A stretch of DNA of 24,103 nt, taken from assembly GCA_964654535.1 (NCBI GenBank), contig CAZZIZ010000027.1:1-24103 (forward strand), given 5' to 3'. Numbering within the stretch: the stretch's first letter is position 1; the number at the start of each line of letters is the position of its first letter. Below the pieces are notes generated by a model. It worked only from the letters and a program-made list of their open reading frames with translations. It did no database searches and was not told the origin of the DNA. A program made the position numbers and the translations under genes. The DNA is from CAZZIZ01 sp964654535 (lineage in GTDB: Bacteria > Bacteroidota > Bacteroidia > Chitinophagales > UBA2359). Positions 7,113 through 15,021 of the stretch are shown here, in pieces.

Positions 7113-7144
7113 ATTGCCTTTATCAAGCAATCTGTTTTACCTTT
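7113..7144 (+). terminator. Weak terminator-like hairpin after DUF1232 gene
   Basis: ATTGC (7113-7117) pairs with GCAAT (7127-7131) around a 9-nt loop, followed by the T-rich CTGTTTTACCTTTT. The stem is short. It sits between two convergent genes. Confidence 0.3.
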
Positions 7145-7145
7145 T

Positions 7146-8336
7146 CTAGTCTAGAGCATAACGCAAGGCGCGTTTCAAGCGATCATCCCAAGAATCGTAT
7201 TCACAATTAACGGAGCCAGTATACCAAGAAGCATCGTAGCCTTCTTGTCGTAATAGCGTCGCCATTTTATCCGCTCCCGGAAAGTTGCCGTCATCGATTC
7301 CCTCTTTACCCACGTCGATGTAAATTTTTTGACCGTTTGGTGCCTTTAGTTTTTCTGTGGCTTCGCCAACATAGCTGTAGTAAATGCGCGGAAACTCAAA
7401 GGTGGGTGACAAGCAGATAGCATTGGAAACGTACTGGTCGAATTCCCACGCGAGCATAAAAGCAACCAAGCCTCCCATATTCGCACCCAGATAAGTATGG
7501 CTGCCTGCATCTGTCTGCGTTCGGTATTTTTTATCTATAAATCCTTTCAGCTGAGTAGCTACAAAACGTGCGTACAACTTTGCAATAGCGTGAGTTGAAC
7601 CTTCCAAGGTTCGACTCCCAGAGTTGTTTATCACCACCAAGATATGCGGCTCTAGCTCAAAACCATCGGTCATTTGATCGAGCATATCGTCTATACGCCA
7701 CTTGTCTTTACTATGAACCGCCTCATCGGCCAAGACCTGAAAGCCATCGTGAACATAAAGCACGGGGTAACGTTTACTCCCTTCGTTATAGCCATCGGGC
7801 AAGAGCACTTTGATATCTCTGCTCAGGAGGTTACCATCGGGTTTTAGATTAGTATGCTTGCGCATACGAACAAAAGGAGCATCTGGTGCAATAGGCTCTT
7901 CAGTCTCAAATGAATCCGAGGAAGGTGGTGGAGCGACGTATCCCTTTCGGTCAGCCCAACCAGAGACTCGATATTCCAGCAAAATGTTGCGCTCAACGAT
8001 AACCGTCTGCAATGGAATCTCCGTACCTGCCTGATCACGAGCCACTTTACTATAATTACCTCGAGTAATACTGAAAGATATCTGGTCGCCAATCTTGGCT
8101 TTCATAGAAACCATATGGGTGCCTGGGCCAGTTTTAACCAATGGAATACCTGTAGGCCCATAAAAAGCGAAGCGCGCATTATCGCTCTGCAAATATACTT
8201 TCTCGCCCGGCTCTAACTCATTACTGTAAACGATAATGGACAAGTTGACCACTGCTTGGGCTTTCAAATCGCCCGAAAAAGAGATGCTCGTAGCCAAACA
8301 AAACGCAAGAAAAAGACAAAACCTAGTTAGAATCAA
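7146..8336 (-). CDS. Exported esterase-fold (alpha/beta hydrolase) protein, catalytic residues apparently lost
   Basis: 396 residues. A signal peptide (about 1-27, ending L-K-A-Q) is followed by a beta-rich N-terminal domain (28-125) resembling the modules placed before Fes/esterase-D type domains, a linker, then an esterase-type alpha/beta hydrolase domain from about 155 (S-R-D-I-K-V-L-L-P-D-G-Y ... Y-P-V-L-Y-V-H-D-G). The nucleophile elbow, normally G-x-S-x-G, reads G284-A-N286-M-G288; the codon is AAT. Where relatives have H-N-E-x-x-W near the C-terminus, this protein has C378-E-Y-D-S-W383, so the catalytic histidine also seems absent. The fold assignment is firm. I infer a non-catalytic binding or structural role, or an unusual mechanism. 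The reading frame is intact, which argues against simple decay. Confidence 0.85.
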   Translation of the reverse strand: MILTRFCLFLAFCLATSISFSGDLKAQAVVNLSIIVYSNELEPGEKVYLQSDNARFAFYGPTGIPLVKTGPGTHMVSMKAKIGDQISFSITRGNYSKVARDQAGTEIPLQTVIVERNILLEYRVSGWADRKGYVAPPPSSDSFETEEPIAPDAPFVRMRKHTNLKPDGNLLSRDIKVLLPDGYNEGSKRYPVLYVHDGFQVLADEAVHSKDKWRIDDMLDQMTDGFELEPHILVVINNSGSRTLEGSTHAIAKLYARFVATQLKGFIDKKYRTQTDAGSHTYLGANMGGLVAFMLAWEFDQYVSNAICLSPTFEFPRIYYSYVGEATEKLKAPNGQKIYIDVGKEGIDDGNFPGADKMATLLRQEGYDASWYTGSVNCEYDSWDDRLKRALRYALD

Positions 8337-8444
8337 GATATAGGGTGTTTAGGCCTTCAAATGTAGTGAATGTGGGTTTCGAATTGCTATCAATTTATGC
8401 AAAACGCATTCAACTCGCTACATTTAAGAAACAAAGTACTCACT

Positions 8445-9227
8445 ATGATTGTCGTGCTGTCTCCAGCAAAAAAGTTGACAGAAAAAGATCCCAAAATGGT
8501 TCCGGCCACTTCGCTCCCTCAGTTTATGAGCGAGTCGGAGACGCTGATGAACAAGTTGAAAAAGCTTAAACCTTCGGGACTAAGCAAGCTTATGAAAATA
8601 AGCCCCAAACTGGCCGATCTCAATTTCGAGCGCAATCAACAATGGAATAAAAAGTTTACCGAAAAAAATGCGCACCCCGCTGCACTTACTTTCGACGGTG
8701 AGGTCTATTGGGGACTCGAAGCAGAGACTTTTAAAAAAGGTGATTTCACCTTTGCGCAGAAACATCTGCGCATTTTATCAGGCTTGCACGGTGTGTTAAA
8801 ACCACTGGATCTAATAAAACCTTACCGCTTGGAAATGGGTTCTAAATTTCCCGTTGGCAAAAACAAAAACCTCTACGAATTTTGGGGCGATAAAATCACC
8901 GAGTCAATAGCCGAAGATTTAAAGAACACTAAAAGCAAGACCATCATTCACTTGGCTTCTAACGAGTACTTTAAGTCCGTACAAACCAAAGAGCTCGATG
9001 CTAAAGTCATAACAATGCACTTCCGCGATTTGAAGAACGGCGTATACAAGCCGCTCTTTGCTTACGTAAAACGCGCCAGAGGTCAAATGGCTGCTTTCAT
9101 TGTAAAGAACCGAATTAAGAAACTAGAAGATTGTAAAGCATTCGATACCGTGGGTTATGCATACAATTCCAAACTCAGTGAAGGCAATGACTGGGTTTTT
9201 ACCCGCGACAAAGTTCAATTAAGCTAA
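8445..9227 (+). CDS. yaaA: YaaA family peroxide-stress protein
   Basis: 260-residue cytoplasmic protein of the YaaA (DUF328) family; in E. coli it lowers free intracellular iron during peroxide stress and binds DNA. Visible motifs: N-terminal M-I-V-V-L-S-P-A-K-K-L, F-D-G-E-V-Y-W-G-L (about 78-86), L-S-G-L-H-G-V-L-K-P-L-D-L-I-K-P-Y-R-L-E-M-G (about 107-128), L-A-S-N-E-Y-F-K-S-V, and K-R-A-R-G-Q-M-A-A-F near the end. An in-frame ATG 75 bases upstream would add residues absent from the family, so I start at 8445. A degenerate -7 box TACATTTA lies at 8419-8426. The stop codon abuts the next ATG directly, so the two genes are almost certainly co-transcribed. Confidence 0.93.
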   Translation: MIVVLSPAKKLTEKDPKMVPATSLPQFMSESETLMNKLKKLKPSGLSKLMKISPKLADLNFERNQQWNKKFTEKNAHPAALTFDGEVYWGLEAETFKKGDFTFAQKHLRILSGLHGVLKPLDLIKPYRLEMGSKFPVGKNKNLYEFWGDKITESIAEDLKNTKSKTIIHLASNEYFKSVQTKELDAKVITMHFRDLKNGVYKPLFAYVKRARGQMAAFIVKNRIKKLEDCKAFDTVGYAYNSKLSEGNDWVFTRDKVQLS

Positions 9228-10814
9228 ATGATGACGATGCTAGGGTTAATGTTATTGATAGGATGGCTGGTCTCATTTGGCCTTTTGGGAATACTCCTAC
9301 TCATTGGGATCATTATGTGGGTGAAGGACTACTTCCAAGTCACCAGCTCGATAAAACGAAACTTCCCGATTCTAGGAAGAGGCAGATATATTGCTGAACA
9401 TCTTCGTCCAAAACTTTATCAGTACTTCATTGAGTCTGATATTGACGGACGCCCTTTTAACCGCCTTGATCGCTCGGTTATTTATCAGCGAGCTAAAAAC
9501 GAATTAGATACCAATCCATTTGGAACGCAATTAGACACCAATGAAATTGGTTACGAGTGGATGAACCACTCCATTGCCGCGATAAACCACGAAGGCCATC
9601 AAGCTCAACCGCGTCTCCGAGTTGGCGGCAGCGCATGCACCCAACCCTACGATTGTAGCTTACTAAACGTGTCGGCTATGAGTTTTGGCTCGCTTAGTAA
9701 AAACGCTGTACTAGCACTAAACGGCGGCGCAAAAATTGGCGCGTTCGCACACAATACTGGAGAAGGAGGCGTCAGCCCTTATCACTTGGAACCTGGAGGT
9801 GATTTAATCTACCAAATCGGAACAGGTTACTTTGGTTGCCGCGCAGATAATGGCCCCTACTTCGACGCTGAAAAATACAAGGTAAGTGCTGGCCACGATT
9901 CTGTAAAAATGATTGAGCTAAAGCTCTCACAAGGAGCGAAGCCCGGTCACGGTGGAATTTTACCCGCCAAGAAAAACACCGAAGAAATTGCCGCTATTCG
10001 TGGCGTTAAACCCCACACCAGCGTAAACTCTCCACCAGGACACACGGCTTTCGATAACCCCAAGGGCCTATTAAAGTTTATACAAGAGCTTCGAGATCTC
10101 AGCGGGGGCAAACCCGTAGGCTTTAAACTTTGCATCGGTCGCCCAAGTGAGTTCATCGGCATCTGCAAGGCCATGGTTGAAACGGGCATTAAGCCAGACT
10201 TCATATCCATAGATGGTGGTGAAGGCGGAACAGGTGCTGCTCCTTTAGAGTTTTCTAACTCCGTGGGGATGCCGGGACGCGAAGGAGTTGCTTTTGCCTA
10301 CGATGCGCTAGTCGGGTTCGACCTAAAAAAAGACATCGTCCTTGGTGCTGCAGGGAAAATAGTAACCGGCTTCGATATGTTTAAAGCATTTGCATTAGGC
10401 GCCGATATTTGCAACAGCGCTCGCGCTATGATGATGGCCCTAGGGTGCATACAAGCTCTGGAATGCAACAAGAACACCTGTCCAACCGGAATAACCTCTC
10501 AAGACCCAAAGCGCGTTCGCGGTCTTGACGTCAATGATAAAAAGGTACGCGTAGCCAGTTACCACGAAGACACCATTATAAGTTTTCAAGAACTACTCGC
10601 CGCAGCAGGATTGCGCGAGGTAAAGGATATTCATCGCCATCATATAAATCGCAGAGTCGAGTACCATAAAATCATGCGCTACGACGAGTTGTATCCATAC
10701 GTAGCTCAAGGCGCACTTTTAAAAAGCGAGTCCGAATGGCCAGAGAGATTCAAACCGTATATGGAGCGCTCCAGCGCAGATAGTTTTTGGCCCACTAAAG
10801 CAATGTCGCACTAG
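9228..10814 (+). CDS. Membrane-anchored FMN-binding glutamate synthase-domain protein
   Basis: 528 residues. One or two hydrophobic segments at 3-31 anchor it to the membrane. The rest is the FMN/Fe-S synthase domain of glutamate synthase (GltB central region). Visible: N-V-S-A-M-S-F-G-S-L-S (about 147-157), G-A-F-A-H-N-T-G-E-G-G-V-S, Q-G-A-K-P-G-H-G-G-x-L-P (about 235-246), D-G-G-E-G-G-T-G-A-A-P (329-339), and the 3Fe-4S cysteine spacing C407-x5-C413-x4-C418. The N-terminal glutaminase domain of true GltB is missing, so the natural substrate and electron partner are uncertain; many bacteria carry such stand-alone proteins without proven function. Its position directly after yaaA is compatible with redox or iron stress, but that is inference. 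Confidence 0.9.
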   Translation: MMTMLGLMLLIGWLVSFGLLGILLLIGIIMWVKDYFQVTSSIKRNFPILGRGRYIAEHLRPKLYQYFIESDIDGRPFNRLDRSVIYQRAKNELDTNPFGTQLDTNEIGYEWMNHSIAAINHEGHQAQPRLRVGGSACTQPYDCSLLNVSAMSFGSLSKNAVLALNGGAKIGAFAHNTGEGGVSPYHLEPGGDLIYQIGTGYFGCRADNGPYFDAEKYKVSAGHDSVKMIELKLSQGAKPGHGGILPAKKNTEEIAAIRGVKPHTSVNSPPGHTAFDNPKGLLKFIQELRDLSGGKPVGFKLCIGRPSEFIGICKAMVETGIKPDFISIDGGEGGTGAAPLEFSNSVGMPGREGVAFAYDALVGFDLKKDIVLGAAGKIVTGFDMFKAFALGADICNSARAMMMALGCIQALECNKNTCPTGITSQDPKRVRGLDVNDKKVRVASYHEDTIISFQELLAAAGLREVKDIHRHHINRRVEYHKIMRYDELYPYVAQGALLKSESEWPERFKPYMERSSADSFWPTKAMSH

Positions 10815-10816
10815 CA

Positions 10817-11875
10817 ATGGGTTTCAATTCGCCTATGGAGAACGAAAAAGACATTTTCAAAGCCTTGACCAACGCTGTGGGCAAAGCCCATAAACTTGAA
10901 GCCGAATTAAGCGAACTAAAATTAATTGTTCTCTCCGACCATCACCGTGGACGCGGAGACGGAGCCGACGATTTCGTAATCTGTAAAGACGTTTACCATA
11001 ATGCCATAGACTACTACCGCGAACAAGGACACACCTTGGTGCTTTTGGGCGATATCGAAGAGTTTTGGGAGAACACACCTAAGCAAGTTATGCGCACCTA
11101 CGAAGAGACACTTTGTAAGGAAGCTGAATTCTATGCCGACAACCGCTTCGTGAGAGTCTGGGGGAACCACGACGATTACTGGAGTTTCACCGATGCGGTG
11201 AAGCAACACTTTGACGATATTTTTCCAGGCCTAAAAGTATACGAAGCTGTTACGCTTTCTATGAAAGATAAAGGCAAAACTTTGGGTAACATTCTAATGG
11301 TACACGGACATCAGGGCACCCTACTAAGTGAAAAACTGGGAGGCTTTAGCCGTTTAATGGTGCGCTATGTTTGGAGAAACATTCAGCGCTTGTTTCACAT
11401 TGCTTCCACCACTCCATCAACCAGTGTGACCCTGCGTTCGTCACTCGACGAAATAATGTTCAACTGGGCCAACAGTTTCAATAATCAAATCGTGATTTGC
11501 GGGCACACCCACGATGCCATTTTTATGTCCTCCGAGGAAATCTACAAACTAAACAAAGAAATCCGCGGACTCAAAATGTTACTCCGCGATAAAACCCTGA
11601 CGCCGCTTCGACGCACAGAAATTGGAGAACAAATAGAAAACCTACGAAACCGCATACGTCACTTCAAAGAAATGGAACCGAACATGGGCGGCGCCGAAAA
11701 CCAAAAACCAGTCTACTTCAACACAGGCTGCTGCTCCTACAGCGACGGCAGCATCACCGGCATCGAAATTTGCGAAGGCAGCATACAACTAGTCGAGTGG
11801 TCACACGACAAACAAACAGATCCATTTGTTATTGCAGAACGAGATTTGAGAAGCATTTTTACTTCAGGAAAGTGA
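10817..11875 (+). CDS. Calcineurin-like metallophosphoesterase
   Basis: 352-residue protein with the full metallophosphoesterase signature: D41-x-H43 (S-D-H-H-R-G), G78-D79 (L-L-G-D-I-E-E-F-W), G116-N-H-D119, H163-G-H165 and G229-H-T-H232. These build a two-metal phosphoesterase site. Residues about 240-285 are charged and helical, probably a coiled coil inserted before the final strand. The spacing and the G-D-I-E-E-F-W motif recall UDP-2,3-diacylglucosamine hydrolase (LpxH/LpxI-like) relatives, but the substrate cannot be assigned from sequence. It starts 2 bases after the previous stop (an internal ATG at 10835 is a possible alternative) and is the third gene of the yaaA operon. Repeat copy B follows 15 bases after the stop. 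Confidence 0.88.
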   Translation: MGFNSPMENEKDIFKALTNAVGKAHKLEAELSELKLIVLSDHHRGRGDGADDFVICKDVYHNAIDYYREQGHTLVLLGDIEEFWENTPKQVMRTYEETLCKEAEFYADNRFVRVWGNHDDYWSFTDAVKQHFDDIFPGLKVYEAVTLSMKDKGKTLGNILMVHGHQGTLLSEKLGGFSRLMVRYVWRNIQRLFHIASTTPSTSVTLRSSLDEIMFNWANSFNNQIVICGHTHDAIFMSSEEIYKLNKEIRGLKMLLRDKTLTPLRRTEIGEQIENLRNRIRHFKEMEPNMGGAENQKPVYFNTGCCSYSDGSITGIEICEGSIQLVEWSHDKQTDPFVIAERDLRSIFTSGK

Positions 11876-11890
11876 TGGGAATTCTAATCT

Positions 11891-12086
11891 GGGCGTGCCC
11901 AAAACAAAAGCCCTTCTGCTGCGCAGAAGGGCTTTTGTTTTGGTCGGGCTATCCAGTACTCCGCGTTCGCTTCGGTCTCTTTCTTGCGCTGCCAACGCAT
12001 CTGCTTCTACCGCTGAGGCGGTAAGCATATACGGGCAACACAAAAGAGACTGCTCCCTGCGGTCGCATACTTCCTATCCCTCACGC
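11891..12086 (+). repeat. GGGCGTGCCC...ATCCCTCACGC structured repeat, copy B
   Basis: Begins GGGCGTGCCC (11891-11900), then an 18-bp hairpin (11901-11941), GGTCGGGCTATCC, a second cruciform with outer arms GTCTCTTT / AAAGAGAC (11975-11982, 12043-12050) around ACCGC-TGAG-GCGGT (12009-12022), and ends ATCCCTCACGC (12076-12086). The three conserved blocks are in the same order as in copy A at 4201-4349; the spacers are unrelated. It starts 15 bases after the metallophosphoesterase stop, in the same direction. No ORF in it looks real. Confidence 0.75.
11901..11941. terminator. Strong bidirectional terminator hairpin inside repeat copy B
   Basis: AAAACAAAAGCCCTTCTG pairs perfectly over 18 bp with 11924-11941 around a 5-nt loop (CTGCG). 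A and T tracts at both bases of the stem make it usable in both directions, which suits its place between convergent genes. Confidence 0.85.
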
Positions 12087-12111
12087 GTCAATCTCGCCAG
12101 AGAAAGAAACA

Positions 12112-13506
12112 CTAATCCACCAACCTAGTATTCTCAAAAGTATTAAACCAGGCAAACCAAAAGATTCGGTGATAAGGTAATCGCTTAAAAACACGGCCAT
12201 CGGGCGCGGTCAGTTGTTCCTCACCTACTGCCCAAATGACTCCATCTCTATCCTTCACACCTTCGGCAGTGAATTTCTTAAACTTGTGCCCCCCAGAATC
12301 ATAAACGCGATTACCACCAGTTCTATCGGTAAGCACTACAAAATTAGTATCTCCAATCTTATCGTGATAAACAGGATTCTCATAGGCAAATCTCGCAGAA
12401 ATGGCTAGTGGATCTTGCTTATAACCATCTGCGCGTACAATCAAGACTTCAGTTTTGTTATTCAAGCGCTTATCCAGTTTCGGAACGTTAAACATCAGCT
12501 CATCAGTAGCGAAATAATCCTTGTAAGCATTGCCTTCATCATAGTTTCTACGATGACCAGTATCCAGCGATAAAACCGTCGTATTAGGATGAGTCTTTTT
12601 CCATTCTCCCCAAGTAGTGGTTACCACTGCGTGGCTGTCTAGTTCAATTCCCTCATCAATAAGCGGTCCTATGACTGGCTTCCCTTCTATGGTATTCCAT
12701 AGAGACTGAGTTGCTTGATCGTACATTAATTTGTTCGAACGATACAAGAAACCACTGGTTCCCAAGTTGTAGTTCTCCCCATTGAATTTGGTGTTGTAAG
12801 CAATCACAGTTCCGCATAAAGTGCAATACACCCCAGCGATAGACTCTCCCCCTACTTCATCCACAAACATCTCGTGCCAAGCCAAGATGCGTTTAGGATA
12901 AGCGCGGTGATCACCATTAATGGAAACACCAAAGACCACGTTCGTGTCATCCAAATAATTGGCTTCCTCCGCGCTTATCATTTTCGGTTGACGTAAAGGA
13001 GGAATACCATCTTGTAGGACGCCGCCCCAGCGGACCTCATCTAAACGTATCAAACTTTCATCAGTACGGTCTTTAAAATATTTTTCAAATTTGGGATCGA
13101 TGTTCTTGTGAATTCTCGCTTTCCAATCTCCTAGGTTTGGATGCACCTCAAGGTTTTCATTCCACATCCATTCGAACCAGGCATAAAGATCTCCTCCGTG
13201 GCGCTGTTTGGTTTTCTTTTCGAGTAAGTTCATTACTGGGCCACCATAAGAACCACCTCTTACTCTAGATAAATAGACTACATCCAAAAGCATAGGAATG
13301 TAGGCCGTGCTCCAGGTATCGCTAAAACCCTTTAGTATATCCTTGTTCGTTTGCGCATCACCAATTAAGAGTGTGGACATTGCGTCGATGGTTTGGGGCG
13401 AATCCCAAGTTGCGTTTAAGCTATTTGCACCCTGGCTTTGTGCGCTGGTCATTTGAGTTGTGCAAATCAACACCAGTGCTAGAAAAAACTTAATGCAATT
13501 CTTCAT
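12112..13506 (-). CDS. Exported DUF3179 domain protein
   Basis: 464 residues with a signal peptide (K-N-C-I-K ... T-S-A-Q, cleavage near 23). From about residue 165 the DUF3179 region is clear: G-I-P-P-L-x-x-P, A-Y-P-K-R-I-L-A-W-H-E-M-F-V-D (202-216), a C228-x-x-C231 pair in V-Y-C-T-L-C-G-T, then G-T-S-G-F-L-Y-R-S-N-K-L-M-Y-D and S-L-W-N. The first 140 residues form a helical domain resembling the HEAT-like region often placed before DUF3179. The function is unknown; the paired cysteines suggest metal or redox chemistry but nothing proves it. It is transcribed convergently to the yaaA operon. Confidence 0.9.
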   Translation of the reverse strand: MKNCIKFFLALVLICTTQMTSAQSQGANSLNATWDSPQTIDAMSTLLIGDAQTNKDILKGFSDTWSTAYIPMLLDVVYLSRVRGGSYGGPVMNLLEKKTKQRHGGDLYAWFEWMWNENLEVHPNLGDWKARIHKNIDPKFEKYFKDRTDESLIRLDEVRWGGVLQDGIPPLRQPKMISAEEANYLDDTNVVFGVSINGDHRAYPKRILAWHEMFVDEVGGESIAGVYCTLCGTVIAYNTKFNGENYNLGTSGFLYRSNKLMYDQATQSLWNTIEGKPVIGPLIDEGIELDSHAVVTTTWGEWKKTHPNTTVLSLDTGHRRNYDEGNAYKDYFATDELMFNVPKLDKRLNNKTEVLIVRADGYKQDPLAISARFAYENPVYHDKIGDTNFVVLTDRTGGNRVYDSGGHKFKKFTAEGVKDRDGVIWAVGEEQLTAPDGRVFKRLPYHRIFWFAWFNTFENTRLVD

Positions 13507-13686
13507 AATGGAATAGACGTTTGGTTATGCATACTAAACCAGCAAGATGACAAAATAATTATCTCAAATTACCATTATGTGCAGAATTGTTTCTTGAAAG
13601 ACAACATTCAAGATTGGGAATAATAAGGCGTTAAACCTTCACGAATTTTAAGTGGAGAGATGGAAACAATAGTGTTTTCAGGGCTT

Positions 13687-13726
13687 ACGAGGGAGCAGCA
13701 GGATACGTAATAGCTGGTGCGCTCGT
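13687..13726. repeat. Interrupted inverted repeat between two minus-strand genes
   Basis: ACGAG (13687-13691) pairs with CTCGT (13722-13726), and inside it GCAGCAG pairs with CTGGTGC with one mismatch. It lies 17 bases beyond the PorV-like stop codon. There is no T tract on the minus strand, so it may be a Rho-dependent 3' end stabiliser or a REP remnant. Confidence 0.4.
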
Positions 13727-13742
13727 GATTGGTCGGGGATTG

Positions 13743-14825
13743 TCAATTGAAATTGAAGACTAGTCCGAATTGTTTGGTGTTTCTAAGGACTTGAAGCTTA
13801 TCGACGACGATGTAGGAAAAGTCAAATGCTACAGATTTATATTTCAACCCAGCACCTACTGACCAGTATTGTCTATGTCCACTTAGCCTACTCTCATTAA
13901 AATAGCCCGTCCGGAGTATTGCGAAATCTTTGTACTTATATTCGATACCTGTATTCCAAACAATGTCCCTCAATTCTCCAACCAGCCCATCACGAGAGTC
14001 GCCGAATGACCTCAGTACTCCATCAACTATTGATTCATCACAAGACATTGTATCCCAATTTGCAACCAATATTTTATTTAAGTCAAGAGAAACAGCAATT
14101 TGATGGTTTTCATTGAGCTTAAAGTTTACGGAATTTCCAATACCTAAGTTCGCAGGTATTGGGTCTGCACAAATATTCCCGCCTTCAAAATAGTCAACTC
14201 CATTACCAATGTTACTAATGGATGCTCCGAAGGCCCAATCAACTTCGACGTCATTGAGGTAAAAGTCCTTTACACGATAAAGGGATAAATCAAAAGCAAT
14301 AGATTGCCCAGACAAAATGGCTCTTCCACTTGACAATTCGCCTTCTGCTAAATCAGAATGAAGGTATTTCGCGGTTAAGCCGAGCGATAAGTCATCGGTC
14401 AACTTTCTCGCGTAAGCCAATTCAATTGCAAGTTCAAAAGGCTTATATACTCCAGTACCAAAAAAACCAACCTCACCCAAATCAAAATAACGAACAGATC
14501 CTCCCAAGGAAGATTTATTATTTATTCGAAAAGTGGTACTTAACTGACCGAAATTCATACCACTTCTGACCTCGTCTAACCAAGGCGTGAAACTCACTTG
14601 AGTACCAAATTTGCTTTCGATAAAGGCGAGTTTCGCAGCGTTATGATAAATTGACGCTTGATCTGGAGATGTGGCCAAACCTACATCAGCCATTCCGCCA
14701 GACCTGGCATCTGGGGCAGTCAGCAATAATGGTAGAATCGTTCTTTGAAAAGCAGCACCGTTTATACTCTGACCACTAAGATTAACAGTAAGAATACTGA
14801 ATAGAAAGAAAAAAGCGTAACGCAT
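13743..14825 (-). CDS. porV: PorV-like T9SS outer-membrane protein
   Basis: 360-residue outer-membrane beta-barrel of the PorV (LptO) family, the T9SS shuttle that carries cargo from the translocon to the PorU attachment complex. Visible: signal peptide (1-19), then I-L-P-L-L-L-T-A-P-D-A-R-S-G-G-M-A-D-V-G-L-A-T-S-P-D at about 30-55, the family hallmark, followed by S-I-Y-H-N-A-A-K-L-A-F and V-S-F-T-P-W-L. Alternating amphipathic strands continue to a barrel-type end, G-L-V-F-N-F-N. It is a little shorter than P. gingivalis PorV. PorU is often a neighbour in Bacteroidota but not here, so this may be a paralogue (PorV/PorQ family) rather than the main PorV. A T9SS cargo gene occurs at 22819. 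Confidence 0.8.
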   Translation of the reverse strand: MRYAFFFLFSILTVNLSGQSINGAAFQRTILPLLLTAPDARSGGMADVGLATSPDQASIYHNAAKLAFIESKFGTQVSFTPWLDEVRSGMNFGQLSTTFRINNKSSLGGSVRYFDLGEVGFFGTGVYKPFELAIELAYARKLTDDLSLGLTAKYLHSDLAEGELSSGRAILSGQSIAFDLSLYRVKDFYLNDVEVDWAFGASISNIGNGVDYFEGGNICADPIPANLGIGNSVNFKLNENHQIAVSLDLNKILVANWDTMSCDESIVDGVLRSFGDSRDGLVGELRDIVWNTGIEYKYKDFAILRTGYFNESRLSGHRQYWSVGAGLKYKSVAFDFSYIVVDKLQVLRNTKQFGLVFNFN

Positions 14826-14882
14826 CTTCGGGGAATTTTATTTTAAGAAAATAGTTTATGCGTAAATTATTTGCCGTATAGC

Positions 14883-14890
14883 TAACTTTG
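14883..14890 (+). promoter_or_regulatory. Possible -7 promoter box
   Basis: TAACTTTG fits TAnnTTTG exactly and is oriented towards the NA37 operon, with a 131-base leader. No good -33 box is seen at the expected distance. Confidence 0.4.
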
Positions 14891-15021
14891 TTTTATTACA
14901 GTCTAATTAGTAGAGCATTATCCTAGAATTCGGGTTGCATCAATCTTCACACCACGCAGGTATTCATACTTAAATCGGCTTTCTTTTTAACAATTCTCGA
15001 AACATTCAACATCTTTACAGG

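Noticed and set aside
7146..8336. Pseudogene call for the esterase-like gene
   Set aside because: The frame is intact over 396 codons with a good signal peptide; only catalytic residues differ, so a non-catalytic protein fits better.
11895..12128. Short ORFs inside repeat copy B
   Set aside because: They arise from the hairpin repeat and show no protein-like features.
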